A DNA stretch of 64,000 nt from Neisseria flavescens (GCF_005221285.1 NZ_CP039886.1:1178001-1242000), one strand, 5' to 3'. Positions 8,522 to 15,927 are shown, counted from the stretch's first letter. Made by a program: numbers and translations. Notes: generated by a model not told the origin, from the letters alone.

Positions 8522-8587
8522 ATGATAAAACTGGCGAAAGTCGTTTTTTTCATCATTCTGCTTTTAAGCTGTAGCCCGGCTTACTAA
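8522..8587 (+). CDS. Hydrophobic 21-aa peptide (module copy A)
   Basis: ATG preceded by GAAAGGAGG, a near-perfect ribosome-binding site, and by a GC-rich hairpin (8468-8494, AGCCCCGAAG / CTTCGGGGGCT). It encodes MIKLAKVVFFIILLLSCSPAY: a basic start, one membrane-spanning stretch, and LLSC, which could be a lipobox. The equivalent in copy B (9055-9111) shares the layout but little sequence. The strong translation signal argues for a real peptide. It could be a small membrane toxin, a lysis-type peptide or a leader peptide; the sequence does not decide. Confidence 0.5.
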   Translation: MIKLAKVVFFIILLLSCSPAY

Positions 8588-8689
8588 GCAAGTTGATTAA
8601 ACACAAGGGGTAGCAGGACACCGCGCCCCTTTCGCCAACCTTTCTGCGAGTCATTTTACTACAACGGTTTTAAAAATCAAGGATTCCCT

Positions 8690-8857
8690 ATGGTTGACGA
8701 AAAACTGGTCGAATACCGCAAACGGGCGGCAGCCAAGCGGACGATAAAAAATGTCTCTTTTAACAACGAAGCCGAGAAAGATTTACTTGAGTTTGCAAAT
8801 AAAGTTGATTTTTCCCAATGGGTTAAAGAGAAAATCCGCGAAGAGATGCAAAAATAG
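8690..8857 (+). CDS. 55-aa ribbon-helix-helix-like protein (module copy A)
   Basis: Starts MVDEKLVEYRKRAAAKRT. It continues NVSFNNEAEKDLLEFANK and ends FSQWVKEKIREEMQK. The V-S-F-N strand, two helices and final KEKIREEM resemble small ribbon-helix-helix DNA-binding proteins of plasmids and phages. The family call is by pattern only. The ATG follows AAGGA. It has a paralogue at 9214-9396 with an identical 11-residue C-terminus (VKEKIREEMQK). A likely role is autoregulation at the dyads in the module promoters (inference). Confidence 0.7.
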   Translation: MVDEKLVEYRKRAAAKRTIKNVSFNNEAEKDLLEFANKVDFSQWVKEKIREEMQK

Positions 8858-8865
8858 CCCGACCG

Positions 8866-8890
8866 CCGCCAAGCCGCAAACTTGGCGGCT
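8866..8890 (+). terminator. Terminator of module copy A
   Basis: GCCGCCAAG ccgcaaa CTTGGCGGC, then TTCTTT. Nearly the same hairpin follows copy B. Confidence 0.75.
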
Positions 8891-8950
8891 TCTTTATGCC
8901 GTCTGAAAGGTTTAGACGGCATTTTTCTTTGATTTTGTTGGGGGAAAGGG

Positions 8951-8978
8951 TTGACTTTTTATCGTGTTACGATATAAT
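8951..8978 (+). promoter_or_regulatory. Strong sigma-70 promoter with internal dyad operator (module copy B)
   Basis: TTGACT (8951-8956), a 16-base spacer and TATAAT (8973-8978). A perfect dyad TATCGT-gtt-ACGATA (8960-8974) fills the spacer and touches the -10 box. Confidence 0.75.
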
Positions 8979-9054
8979 TCATCTCATGGATTAGGAAATA
9001 AGAAACCCGCCGTTGGAGGCGGCGGGAATCGAAAAAGAAAGGAGGTGATGAAAA

Positions 9055-9111
9055 ATGATTAAGTTCTTAATCCTGTTGATTTTGTTACTAATCGCTCGCA
9101 ACGCTTGGTAA
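9055..9111 (+). CDS. Hydrophobic 18-aa peptide (module copy B)
   Basis: Encodes MIKFLILLILLLIARNAW, one short membrane helix with a basic start. It is preceded by a hairpin (CCCGCCG / CGGCGGG near 9006-9025) and GAAAGGAGG. The organisation matches copy A element for element, while the peptide sequence has diverged but stayed hydrophobic. That pattern suggests selection on hydrophobicity rather than exact sequence. Confidence 0.5.
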   Translation: MIKFLILLILLLIARNAW

Positions 9112-9213
9112 TAAAACCTAACTAGCAAAAGGGGCGGCAGAACACCGCTGCCCCTTCCTCCAAACTTTCGAACAATATACCGCCAGCCGTTTAAAAAATC
9201 AAGGAGTTTGCCT

Positions 9214-9396
9214 ATGGATGACGAAAAAGCCAAAAAGGCAGCCGAGTATCGGAAAAAATACGAGCAAAAAAGGCTTGTCAAGCACGTTTCATTCAATCTG
9301 GAAAAAGAGAAAGAGCTTGTAGAGTTTGTTCAAAACGAAGCAGAAGACTTCTCAAATTGGGTTAAAGAGAAAATCCGCGAAGAGATGCAAAAATAG
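9214..9396 (+). CDS. 60-aa ribbon-helix-helix-like protein (module copy B)
   Basis: From the ATG at 9214 (after AAGGAG): MDDEKAKKAAEYRKKYEQKR, then HVSFNLEKEKELVEFV, ending NWVKEKIREEMQK. An in-frame ATG at 9208 adds two residues but is too near the Shine-Dalgarno site. It is a paralogue of 8690-8857: the last 11 codons and the following hairpin are almost identical in DNA, which shows a tandem duplication. Between peptide and protein both copies carry a hairpin with GGGG..GCAG.ACACCGC..CCCC. It is probably a DNA-binding regulator of its own promoter (inference). Confidence 0.72.
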   Translation: MDDEKAKKAAEYRKKYEQKRLVKHVSFNLEKEKELVEFVQNEAEDFSNWVKEKIREEMQK

Positions 9397-9403
9397 CCCA
9401 TCC

Positions 9404-9434
9404 GCTGCCAAGCCGCAAACTTGGCGGCTTTTTT
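9404..9434 (+). terminator. Terminator of module copy B
   Basis: GCTGCCAAG ccgcaaa CTTGGCGGC followed by seven T; a paralogue of the hairpin at 8866. Confidence 0.8.
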
Positions 9435-9445
9435 TGGAAAACCCC

Positions 9446-9475
9446 TTGCATATGCAGGGGGTTTTGTTTTATAAT
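9446..9475 (+). promoter_or_regulatory. Probable promoter of the KilA-N leader
   Basis: TTGCAT (9446-9451), an 18-base spacer and a perfect TATAAT (9470-9475). The -35 lies inside a second hairpin (AAAACCCC ttgcatatgca GGGGGTTTT). A dyad TACGT-ctat-ACGTA follows at 9542-9555, with the same CTAT centre as the one in the copy A promoter. Confidence 0.6.
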
Positions 9476-9559
9476 CTTTCTCATGGTGCTTGAAAACACC
9501 TGACAAACAGCGTATATCCAACACGAAAGAGTGGATTTTTTTACGTCTATACGTATCAA

Positions 9560-9640
9560 ATTGATTTACTCCTATGTGGGGGTGCGCCTACCCGTAAGGC
9601 TGGCGGCACGTCTGTTTGCGTGTTTTCAACACCCCCGCGC
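9560..9640 (+). ncRNA. Possible C4-type antisense RNA leader of the antirepressor gene
   Basis: ATTTACTCCT (9564-9573) is perfectly complementary to AGGAGTAAAT (9676-9685), the ribosome-binding site of the KilA-N gene. Just after it, GGGGGTG (9578-9584) is complementary to CACCCCC (9630-9636). Between lies a folded stretch GTGCGCC...GGCGGCAC. In phages P1 and P7, C4 RNA is cut from the leader of the ant operon and pairs with two target sites around the ribosome-binding site, silencing an antirepressor with a KilA-N domain. The layout here is the same. An alternative is simple intramolecular masking of the ribosome-binding site in one long leader. Confidence 0.55.
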
Positions 9641-9686
9641 CCGCGCTTGAAATCGCGGTTTTAAAGCTCTCAAACAGGAGTAAATT

Positions 9687-10619
9687 ATGTCTATCCAAAC
9701 TATCTCTTTCAACCAATTTTCTGTTTCTTTCCAAGAAAACGGCTATTTGAACGCCACTGCGATTGCCGAACAATATGACAAACGTGTCGGCAACTATCTT
9801 CGCAACGAACGCACACAGGAATATATTGCCGCTTTAAACGAAAGACTGTTTAATCCCGAAACGCGAAATCGCGTAACGGCAGAAAATCAATTAGTTATTA
9901 TTAGAAAAGGCGGGAACGACAAAAAATCACAAGGCACGTGGCTGCATCCGAAACTTGCCGTAGATTTCGCCCGTTGGCTTAATCCGAAATTTGCAGTTTG
10001 GTGCGATGAGCAAATTGAAGCTTTATTAAATAAAGTTTCAGACGGCATAAAAACAGTTACCCCAAAGCCCCCCCGCGCCCTACCTAACGGTTTGACCGGC
10101 GAACAAATCGAAGCCGTCAAAAAACTGCACAACGCCCTGACCAAATCCGCACCCAAAGAAGCGCAGGCACGTATCGCCATTACCCTTTGGTCTGCCGTTA
10201 AAAGCAAGTTCGGATGCAGCTACAAAGAAGTGCCTGCCGAACAGTTCCCCGAAGTGTTAAGCGTGATGAGCCGCGTAGCAGTTGAAAACGGCGTGCTGTA
10301 CGGCGAAGTCCTCGACCGCGAACCACTGCCCGCACCGCAACCCGCCCTGCTCGACGGCCTCGACATCGAACGCTTCGCTGTAACCGTCTACTACGGCACG
10401 TGGGCACTCGAAATGCTCAAAGAAGTCGCCCTACCCCTCAGACAACTCGGCCACCCCAAAGCCGCCACTATGTACACCCTGTGGAATGAAAGCCGCAGCT
10501 TCCTGCGCTACAACATCCAAGCCCTGCAGCGCGTCCTACCGGCATTGGAACCCGACCACGCCGCCCACGTCCGCGGCACGCTCGACAGACTGAAAAGGCT
10601 CAACGCCCGCTTCATCTGA
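9687..10619 (+). CDS. KilA-N domain phage antirepressor
   Basis: 310 aa. The N-terminal 100 residues form a KilA-N domain: FSVSFQENGYLNATAIAEQY, KRVGNYLRNE, GTWLHPKLAVDFARWLNPKF and VWCDEQIEALL. The rest (GLTGEQIEAVKKLHNALTKS onward, with WSAVKSKFGCSYKEVP) resembles the C-terminal domain of P22/ORF6-type antirepressors. Such proteins inactivate a phage repressor. The start has the perfect AGGAG that the leader can mask. The GC-rich C-terminal half differs in composition from the AT-rich leader and module region. Confidence 0.85.
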   Translation: MSIQTISFNQFSVSFQENGYLNATAIAEQYDKRVGNYLRNERTQEYIAALNERLFNPETRNRVTAENQLVIIRKGGNDKKSQGTWLHPKLAVDFARWLNPKFAVWCDEQIEALLNKVSDGIKTVTPKPPRALPNGLTGEQIEAVKKLHNALTKSAPKEAQARIAITLWSAVKSKFGCSYKEVPAEQFPEVLSVMSRVAVENGVLYGEVLDREPLPAPQPALLDGLDIERFAVTVYYGTWALEMLKEVALPLRQLGHPKAATMYTLWNESRSFLRYNIQALQRVLPALEPDHAAHVRGTLDRLKRLNARFI

Positions 10620-10665
10620 CTACGTCCGCAACCTGTCGGCGGTTTGACGCGGGGGTAACAATAAT

Positions 10666-10712
10666 GCCGTCTGAAGATTCAGAGCTCGAAGCCTGCCCTT
10701 CAGACGGCCTTT
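10666..10712 (+). terminator. DUS-pair terminator after the antirepressor gene
   Basis: GCCGTCTGAAG (10666) and CTTCAGACGGC (10698-10708) around a 21-base loop, then CTTTT. It lies between two convergent genes. Confidence 0.75.
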
Positions 10713-10730
10713 TACTGTTTCGGTTGGCGC

Positions 10731-11099
10731 CTATTCGTTGTCCATTGCCTGCAACATTTCGGCAAGCTGCCTAAAGTCGATTTTGCCCGCCGCCAAATCG
10801 ACCATCAAATCATCCAGCCCCTGATCGGGAACAATGCCGATACCCTGCAAATCGAGGTAGGTCAGCATAGTCAGTAGGGCGGTGCGCTTGTTGCCGTCGG
10901 GAAAGGCATGGGCTTTGGCGATGGCTTGGGCATAGAGGGCGGCAATTTCGTAGATGTTTTGCAGGTCTTCATATTGCTGCCAGTTGGCGATACGCGACAG
11001 TGCGCCTTCCGGCCGCGCCATATCCGCATATCCTTTCAGTCCTGCTTCATCCGCCAGTACGGTTTGGTGAATGAGTGCGACCAGTCCGCTGTCTATCAT
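10731..11099 (-). CDS. doc: Doc-type toxin (Fic fold)
   Basis: 122 aa. The conserved motif HAFPDGNKRTALL near residues 62-74 is the Doc/Fic core (H-x-F-x-D-G-N-K-R); the Lys in place of the Gly of Fic AMP-transferases is typical of Doc, which phosphorylates EF-Tu. IHQTVLADEAGLKGYAD at the start is also usual for Doc. The start ATG overlaps the stop of the small upstream gene by 4 bases (ATGA), the classic antitoxin-toxin arrangement. Part of the phage-derived region. Confidence 0.9.
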   Translation of the reverse strand: MIDSGLVALIHQTVLADEAGLKGYADMARPEGALSRIANWQQYEDLQNIYEIAALYAQAIAKAHAFPDGNKRTALLTMLTYLDLQGIGIVPDQGLDDLMVDLAAGKIDFRQLAEMLQAMDNE

Positions 11100-11227
11100 T
11101 TGTCGGCCAGTGCCTTAATGGCTTTTTGGTGGGTTTTGGCAATGCGGCGGGCGGCGGCCAGCAGGACGCGTTTGCCTGCCTCGCCTTTGAGTTCCATTTT
11201 TACGGGACGGGTGTTTTTGTTTTGCAT
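11096..11227 (-). CDS. Small basic antitoxin partner of Doc
   Basis: 43 aa: MQNKNTRPVKMELKGEAGKR, then VLLAAARRIAKTHQKAIKALADK. The ATG follows AAGGAGCAGGT. It is translationally coupled to doc. It does not show the Phd DNA-binding domain that usually pairs with Doc. The chain is short and very basic with a long C-terminal helix, so it may be a reduced or different antitoxin class. The role is inferred from position. Confidence 0.72.
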   Translation of the reverse strand: MQNKNTRPVKMELKGEAGKRVLLAAARRIAKTHQKAIKALADK

Positions 11228-11309
11228 ACCTGCTCCTTGTTTCGGATTGGAATATTCTATCTTTTTTTTGTATTGGGGGGAATGCCGTCTGAACCTTCAG
11301 GCGGCATTT

Positions 11310-11477
11310 TCATTCCCACCCGATTATTGATGCGCTTAATAATTTTGTATCAAGCTGTTGCGCCGTGTAATAGATGTTGTCCATTTCGGCAGATGATGGC
11401 TTGTTTTCAATACCGGCACGGCGTACAGATTCGCTGCGTGTCAACTCTTTTAAACTAAAATGTTCAGTGATTTGCCT
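11310..11477 (-). pseudogene. N-terminal fragment of a phage M15-type endolysin
   Basis: 55 codons: (R)QITEHFSLKELTRSESVRRAG, ENKPSSAEMDNIYYTAQQL. The pattern xITEHFSLxELTRSxxARRxGIxNxPS is the start of phage D-Ala-D-Ala carboxypeptidase/M15 lysins. The expected ATG is AGG, no other start precedes it, and the zinc-binding part is missing. It is a dead fragment between the tail genes and doc. Confidence 0.65.
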
Positions 11478-11491
11478 TTTTAGTGGAGAAG

Positions 11492-11520
11492 TAAAAAGGC
11501 CGTCTGATTTCAGACGGCCT
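11492..11520 (-). terminator. DUS-pair terminator after the tape-measure gene
   Basis: On the minus strand AGGCCGTCTG aaat CAGACGGCCT then TTTTTAC, placed 6 bases beyond the tape-measure stop. Confidence 0.85.
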
Positions 11521-11525
11521 GACCG

Positions 11526-14500
11526 TTAAGTAAATTTGAAATCACGTTTCATCTGTTTCAAAAGCTTCGCCAAATCCTTTTTGTGGATAAAGTCGCCGCC
11601 TGTCGAATTGATGATAATGGTGCTGTCGTCTCCTCCTGACTGGCCTGCCATTTCGCGGATGGTTTGAGCGTGTTCAGCAGGCAAAACCATCTCGTTTTCA
11701 TGCAACTGGGTGAGAGGGTTGATGCCTGCCGGAATATCCCAACCGCCTGCCGCCGACGGAATCCGTGTTGTGGTCGTTGAGGTTGAAGAACCGCCGCCGC
11801 CCATTCCGCTCATCAATCCATAGACTGCCGCCATCGCTGCTGCCGCCGCGCCAACGGCAAGAACAGGACCGACGTATGGAATACCCGCCATCGCCTTAAA
11901 TGCCTCGGCCGCCGCTTGAATGGCGTTCATGCCGACGTTTGTCGTCGTTTCAGTCTGTTTAATACCGGTTACGGTAGCCGATGTAGCAGATTGCGTGGCA
12001 ATTTGGCGTGCGCCGTTAGCCAGCCACATCGCGCCTTCCTTGGCGAAACGCCCCATCAGCGCGGCCAGCGGCTTACTGACCATCTCTTGAACGAAGGTTT
12101 GACGCATGAAGGAGAACACGCCGTTCATCGCCTGCCTGAAGCTCTTCGCCCTTGTCAGCATGGCAGTGAACGCCTGCCCCATCTGCTGCTGCGCTTCCTG
12201 CCAAACGTTCTTGCCGCCGTCCTGAAGCATTTCCATGATGTTGGGCGCATCTTTGCGGCGTTGGTTTTCGCGTTTGCCTTCGTTCTTCGCCTGTGTGCGT
12301 TCATGGCCTTGCCCAAGTTCCGCCATTTGTGCTTTAAGCTTATCAATGGCCGTCTGACTGTATGTCGGGTCTTGTTCGGCAAGGGCGATCCGTTCTTGCA
12401 ATGCGTCATAGGCAATCTGATAACGGCGGTTTTCAAACTCGATTTCCAAGTCCAGGCGTTCGAGTTGTGAAATTCGTCCGTCTGCAAGGGCTTGGTCTGC
12501 CGCGTCCTTTTCCATCTCCAGCTTGTGTTTGTCCAATTTCTCCCATTCGGCCACCTGATTCATTTTCGCTTCAGTTGACTGCTTCGATAACTGGTCTTCA
12601 AGAGTCAGGATTTTTTCACGCAGCTTCAAGCCTGTTTTACTGCCTGCGTCAACCGTTGCCAGTTTCTCGCGCCAGTAGGCGGCCTCACGCGCCAAATCCC
12701 ATTCTTGATGCGTGAGCGTTTCGCGCTGCATTTCACGGTGTGCAAGTTTTTGGGCTTTGATTTCCTCTTCCCAGTCTTGCATTGGGTCTTGAGCCGCTCC
12801 TGAGCCACCTGCATGACCCTTACCACCGCCTTTACGTCCGCCGCCTTTACGACCTGTGCCGCCACCGCCGCCGGTAGGCGCGTGAGTTTTGGTAGAACCG
12901 CCGCCACCTCCTGCGCCTTTCATTGCCTTGTCTTCGTGGATATTGGCCGCGCGTTCCTTGATGTTATTCACCATCGCCCCGACGCGGTCTTGCGTCATGC
13001 TGTCGCCAATACGCTTGCCCATCCCGCCGTCGTCCATCCGTCCAATCTTGACATTGTTCAGCTTTTCAATGCCCGAAATGCCGACCATTGACGCGGCTTT
13101 GTTGGCAAAGTCAATCATGCTGTTAATCATGCCGATGGCCTTGTTTACCATCCACTCAATCGCAGAAATAAACACGTTGACGATAGCCTTGCCAAGATTG
13201 GCAAAGAATTGTGGCATATTGTTGGCGGCTTCTTTAATCAACATCCAGCCGGTTGCAAAGGTGTTGATATAGACGTTGATATACGCCCCGATGGTGCTTG
13301 AGATGACCCCCATCACGCGCTCGAACAACGACGACCAGCCGCCGACCTCCTCATCAACCCATGCCGTCAAATCGCCAAACCATGATTTGACGGTATCGAC
13401 AGCATCGCCGATGGTCTCCGTGATGACTTGCCAGACGGCCTGAACCACGTCAGAAAGATTTGACCAGCCGCCGCCGAAAACATCGATTTCATCACCGAAT
13501 CTCGCAATCAGCCCGATCACCGTACCGATTGAGACGGCAATAATTCCGAATGGGTTTGCCAGCATGGCAACATTTAAGCCGATGACCTGCGCCGTCGCAG
13601 CGGCAACAGCAACCGCAAAGCCTGCCACAATCGGCACAACCAAGGTCAAGTTATCCGCAATAAGCTTGATGATTGACGCGATGCCTGACATCGTGCCGCT
13701 GTCGTTCATCAGCTTTGAAACCATGCTTTGCCAGTTGTTCGAGAACACCGTCAACGCCTTACCCATCGTCATGGGAATCTTCGCCGCCTGCTTCCCTAAT
13801 TTTTCCGATGCGCCCGATATGGCTTTAAAAATCACATCCGCCGTCAATTGCCCTTCACTGCCCAGCTTTTTAATCTCAGTGCGGGATTTGCCCATATATT
13901 CCGCAATCGTATCAAGCAGAATCGGTGCGGCATCCGCAATGGATTTAAACTCGTCGCCCTGCAACACACCGCTACCCAACGCCTGCGATAACTGCATTAA
14001 CGCGGCGGCCTGTTGTTGCGCACCAACGTTGCCGATGGTCATCGCGTTGTTGGTTGCCTCGGTAAACTGCAAAATTTCCTGCTGCGTGTAGCCGTAGTCT
14101 TTTAAGGCGCGGCTCGTGGAAACGTACAGGCTGGCAGTTGATTCCAAAGAAGCACCGGTATTGTTTGCCACATCCAAAAGCTGACGCTGCACGGACAAAT
14201 ACTCCGTTTCAGACGACGTGACCATTCGGACTTGGCTGTTTATCAACTGCATTGCATCGGCAGTATCGAGTATCGATTTTGCGAAGCCTACGCTTGCCAA
14301 TCCTGCCAAAAGCGTCCCGATTTTGCCCAGCCCACCAGCAGCAGCCGAAGCCTTGCCGTCTGTCTGTTCAAGCTCGCTGTTCAGTTGCTCAACCTTGCGC
14401 CCGTAGGTTTCTACGTCAATCGCGCCAAGATTCAGCAGTTGGTTGACTTCTGCCAGTTTCGCCTTAAACTGCTCCATCGGCGTACGCGTTTCTTCGTACA

Positions 14501-14762
14501 CTTTCCGCGCTGAAGAAGAGATTTTATTGAACATCCCCTCTTGCGCATCGCCAAGGTTTTTAAAAGTCGACGGATTGACGTGAAATGCCTGTTCCATCGA
14601 CTTTTGCATATCGTCAAAATGGGTTTTCAATCTCGCTTTGACGTTATTGATGGCGTTTTCAATGGTCTTTGAAGCCGATTCGGCAGAATTTGCCGCCTGG
14701 TTGAACCCTGCCGCCGTGCCGTTTTCGACGGTTATTTTGATTTTTGCTTCTAAATCGCTCAT
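11526..14762 (-). CDS. Phage tail tape-measure protein
   Basis: 1078 aa from the ATG at 14762 (MSDLEAKIKITVENG); an ATG at 14774 adds four residues. The N-terminal 350 residues match the tape-measure domain (LLDTIAEYMGKSRTEIKKLG, LTADVIFKAISGA, MTMGKALTVFSNNW). A hydrophobic region lies near 370-440, and a Gly-rich linker near 640-680. A long charged helical part follows (about 690-900), then a C-terminal AAMAAVYGLMSG stretch. Tape-measure proteins set tail length and line the tail tube. The reading frame is intact although head, packaging and most tail genes are absent from the window. Confidence 0.88.
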   Translation of the reverse strand: MSDLEAKIKITVENGTAAGFNQAANSAESASKTIENAINNVKARLKTHFDDMQKSMEQAFHVNPSTFKNLGDAQEGMFNKISSSARKVYEETRTPMEQFKAKLAEVNQLLNLGAIDVETYGRKVEQLNSELEQTDGKASAAAGGLGKIGTLLAGLASVGFAKSILDTADAMQLINSQVRMVTSSETEYLSVQRQLLDVANNTGASLESTASLYVSTSRALKDYGYTQQEILQFTEATNNAMTIGNVGAQQQAAALMQLSQALGSGVLQGDEFKSIADAAPILLDTIAEYMGKSRTEIKKLGSEGQLTADVIFKAISGASEKLGKQAAKIPMTMGKALTVFSNNWQSMVSKLMNDSGTMSGIASIIKLIADNLTLVVPIVAGFAVAVAAATAQVIGLNVAMLANPFGIIAVSIGTVIGLIARFGDEIDVFGGGWSNLSDVVQAVWQVITETIGDAVDTVKSWFGDLTAWVDEEVGGWSSLFERVMGVISSTIGAYINVYINTFATGWMLIKEAANNMPQFFANLGKAIVNVFISAIEWMVNKAIGMINSMIDFANKAASMVGISGIEKLNNVKIGRMDDGGMGKRIGDSMTQDRVGAMVNNIKERAANIHEDKAMKGAGGGGGSTKTHAPTGGGGGTGRKGGGRKGGGKGHAGGSGAAQDPMQDWEEEIKAQKLAHREMQRETLTHQEWDLAREAAYWREKLATVDAGSKTGLKLREKILTLEDQLSKQSTEAKMNQVAEWEKLDKHKLEMEKDAADQALADGRISQLERLDLEIEFENRRYQIAYDALQERIALAEQDPTYSQTAIDKLKAQMAELGQGHERTQAKNEGKRENQRRKDAPNIMEMLQDGGKNVWQEAQQQMGQAFTAMLTRAKSFRQAMNGVFSFMRQTFVQEMVSKPLAALMGRFAKEGAMWLANGARQIATQSATSATVTGIKQTETTTNVGMNAIQAAAEAFKAMAGIPYVGPVLAVGAAAAAMAAVYGLMSGMGGGGSSTSTTTTRIPSAAGGWDIPAGINPLTQLHENEMVLPAEHAQTIREMAGQSGGDDSTIIINSTGGDFIHKKDLAKLLKQMKRDFKFT

Positions 14763-14818
14763 ACGGCCACCCATAAAAAAAGCCCGTGAATCATCACGGG
14801 CGTTGTTTCAAATTTAAA

Positions 14819-15124
14819 TCAGGCTTCAACCAGTTCAGCACCGGAAAATACGCTTTGCCCATTTTCCTGTTCAACAGCTTTACCGTACAGCCAAGCGCGT
14901 GATACTTCGCCATCTTCCGGCAAGGCGTTTACGGTAACGGAATGGGAACAAAGCGGATTGCGGCCTGCTTCGTACGTCTTTTTAGACACATAACCGTTCA
15001 AGGTTGCCGTCGCGCTGCCGTATTTGTAATCAATACTGACATATTCGATCACATGATAGGCCGCCACTGCGCCGGTGCTTTCGTCTTCGATTTCATGTTT
15101 GATTGCAATTGCTTGTTTTGCCAT
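14819..15124 (-). CDS. Small phage tail protein (tube or assembly type)
   Basis: 101 aa from the ATG at 15124, chosen for the AAGGAAGA site in front; the frame extends to 15139 without one. The sequence (MAKQAIAIKHEIEDESTGAV, YVSIDYKYGSATATLNGYVS) is beta-rich and fits a small tail protein. Position directly upstream of the tape-measure gene supports this, but I cannot name the family. Confidence 0.6.
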   Translation of the reverse strand: MAKQAIAIKHEIEDESTGAVAAYHVIEYVSIDYKYGSATATLNGYVSKKTYEAGRNPLCSHSVTVNALPEDGEVSRAWLYGKAVEQENGQSVFSGAELVEA

Positions 15125-15139
15125 GATTCTTCCTTTCAA

Positions 15140-15386
15140 TAGGCATTAAAAAACCCGCTTTCGCGGATATGAAAAAGCCGTCTTTTCAGACGGCATCAAC
15201 TTCAAGGCCTCCGGCCTTGTGGGACTCAGGCATGGAAGCGTTTCAAACATTCGGCTTGACACAACAAAGCCAGTTCTCAGGGAGCGAGGTTGTTGTTTCA
15301 GGCAATGCCTCTCTTGCAGCGCAGTACAACTCCAATTTATCGCTATGCCTATAAGCCCACGCCCCCCAAAATGGATCTTTCCAGCT
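15140..15386. other. Gap between tail genes with two hairpins
   Basis: Holds a minus-strand terminator (15148-15166) and a DUS-like hairpin GCCGTCT tttc AGACGGC (15177-15194). Minus-strand codons are open through 15146-15583 in another frame, but they overlap the clear tail gene and have no start signal, so I do not call a gene. Confidence 0.5.
15148..15166 (-). terminator. Rho-independent terminator (minus strand)
   Basis: CCGC gaaa GCGG G then six T on the minus strand, just upstream of the small tail gene. Confidence 0.75.
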
Positions 15387-15612
15387 TTAGGACGTGTTTT
15401 CATTGACGATTTTTGACAACTGCTCCAGCATTCCCATTTTGGCTTTAAGCTCATTGATTTCGGCATCCCACCTGTCTGCCTCCATTTGGGTTTCCCACAT
15501 TGCCGCTTCATGCTCCAGCCTGGCTTCAGCCTGCAACCGGGTCTGCATTGCACGCCGCTCGGCATTGCGGATTTCCCCGTCATAGTAATTCGTTTCCGAA
15601 ACAGGGTTTTTA
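15387..15612 (-). pseudogene. Phage tail protein, 5' end lost at IS copy 1
   Basis: Open minus-strand codons KNPVSETNYYDGEIRNAERRA, then AEARLEHEAAMWETQMEADR and a coiled-coil end ELKAKMGMLEQLSKIVNE. The order in front of the small tail protein and tape measure suggests a tail assembly protein. The apparent N-terminus MNTGS is read from the IS terminal repeat, so the true start is gone. Sequence beyond the far side of the IS (16434 on) has an in-frame TAG, so the missing part is not there. Confidence 0.6.
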
Positions 15613-15646
15613 GAACCCGTATTCACAAAAATGATAAAATATCTTT

Positions 15647-15910
15647 ATGACTGGAAAATCCTACCCAACAGACTTAACAGATGCCCAATGGCAAGCGATT
15701 GAGCCACATTTTAACCGGCTACGCCACTACAAATGGGATAAACGTAAATTAGTGAATGCCGTTTTGTACATTACCAAAACAGGTTGCCAATGGCGTATGC
15801 TGCCCAATGATTTTCCACCTTATCCAACCGTATGGAGTTTCTATTGCAGAGCCAACCAATCAGGCTTATGGGATAGGATTCTTTTGGCATTGGTTCAAAA
15901 AAACGTTTAA
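15647..15910 (+). CDS. IS transposase OrfA (copy 1)
   Basis: 87 aa, MTGKSYPTDLTDAQWQAIEP onward, the N-terminal DUF4096-type domain of IS427-group transposases. It ends after an A7 tract (15897-15903). The orfB frame is open across that tract in the -1 frame, so a -1 ribosomal slip there would fuse OrfA with OrfB. Confidence 0.88.
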   Translation: MTGKSYPTDLTDAQWQAIEPHFNRLRHYKWDKRKLVNAVLYITKTGCQWRMLPNDFPPYPTVWSFYCRANQSGLWDRILLALVQKNV

Positions 15911-15927
15911 TCCATCAAAAACAAGCA

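Noticed and set aside
8326..8574. Plus-strand frame of 82 codons
   Set aside because: It reads through a DUS hairpin, a terminator, a promoter and the start of the hydrophobic peptide gene, so it is chance.
9163..9220. Longer start (9208) for the copy B small protein
   Set aside because: The ATG at 9208 overlaps the spacing needed from AAGGAG; 9214 is better placed and matches copy A.
15146..15583. Minus-strand frame of 145 codons across the tail-gene gap
   Set aside because: Overlaps the clear coiled-coil tail gene in another frame, contains terminator hairpins and has no start signal.
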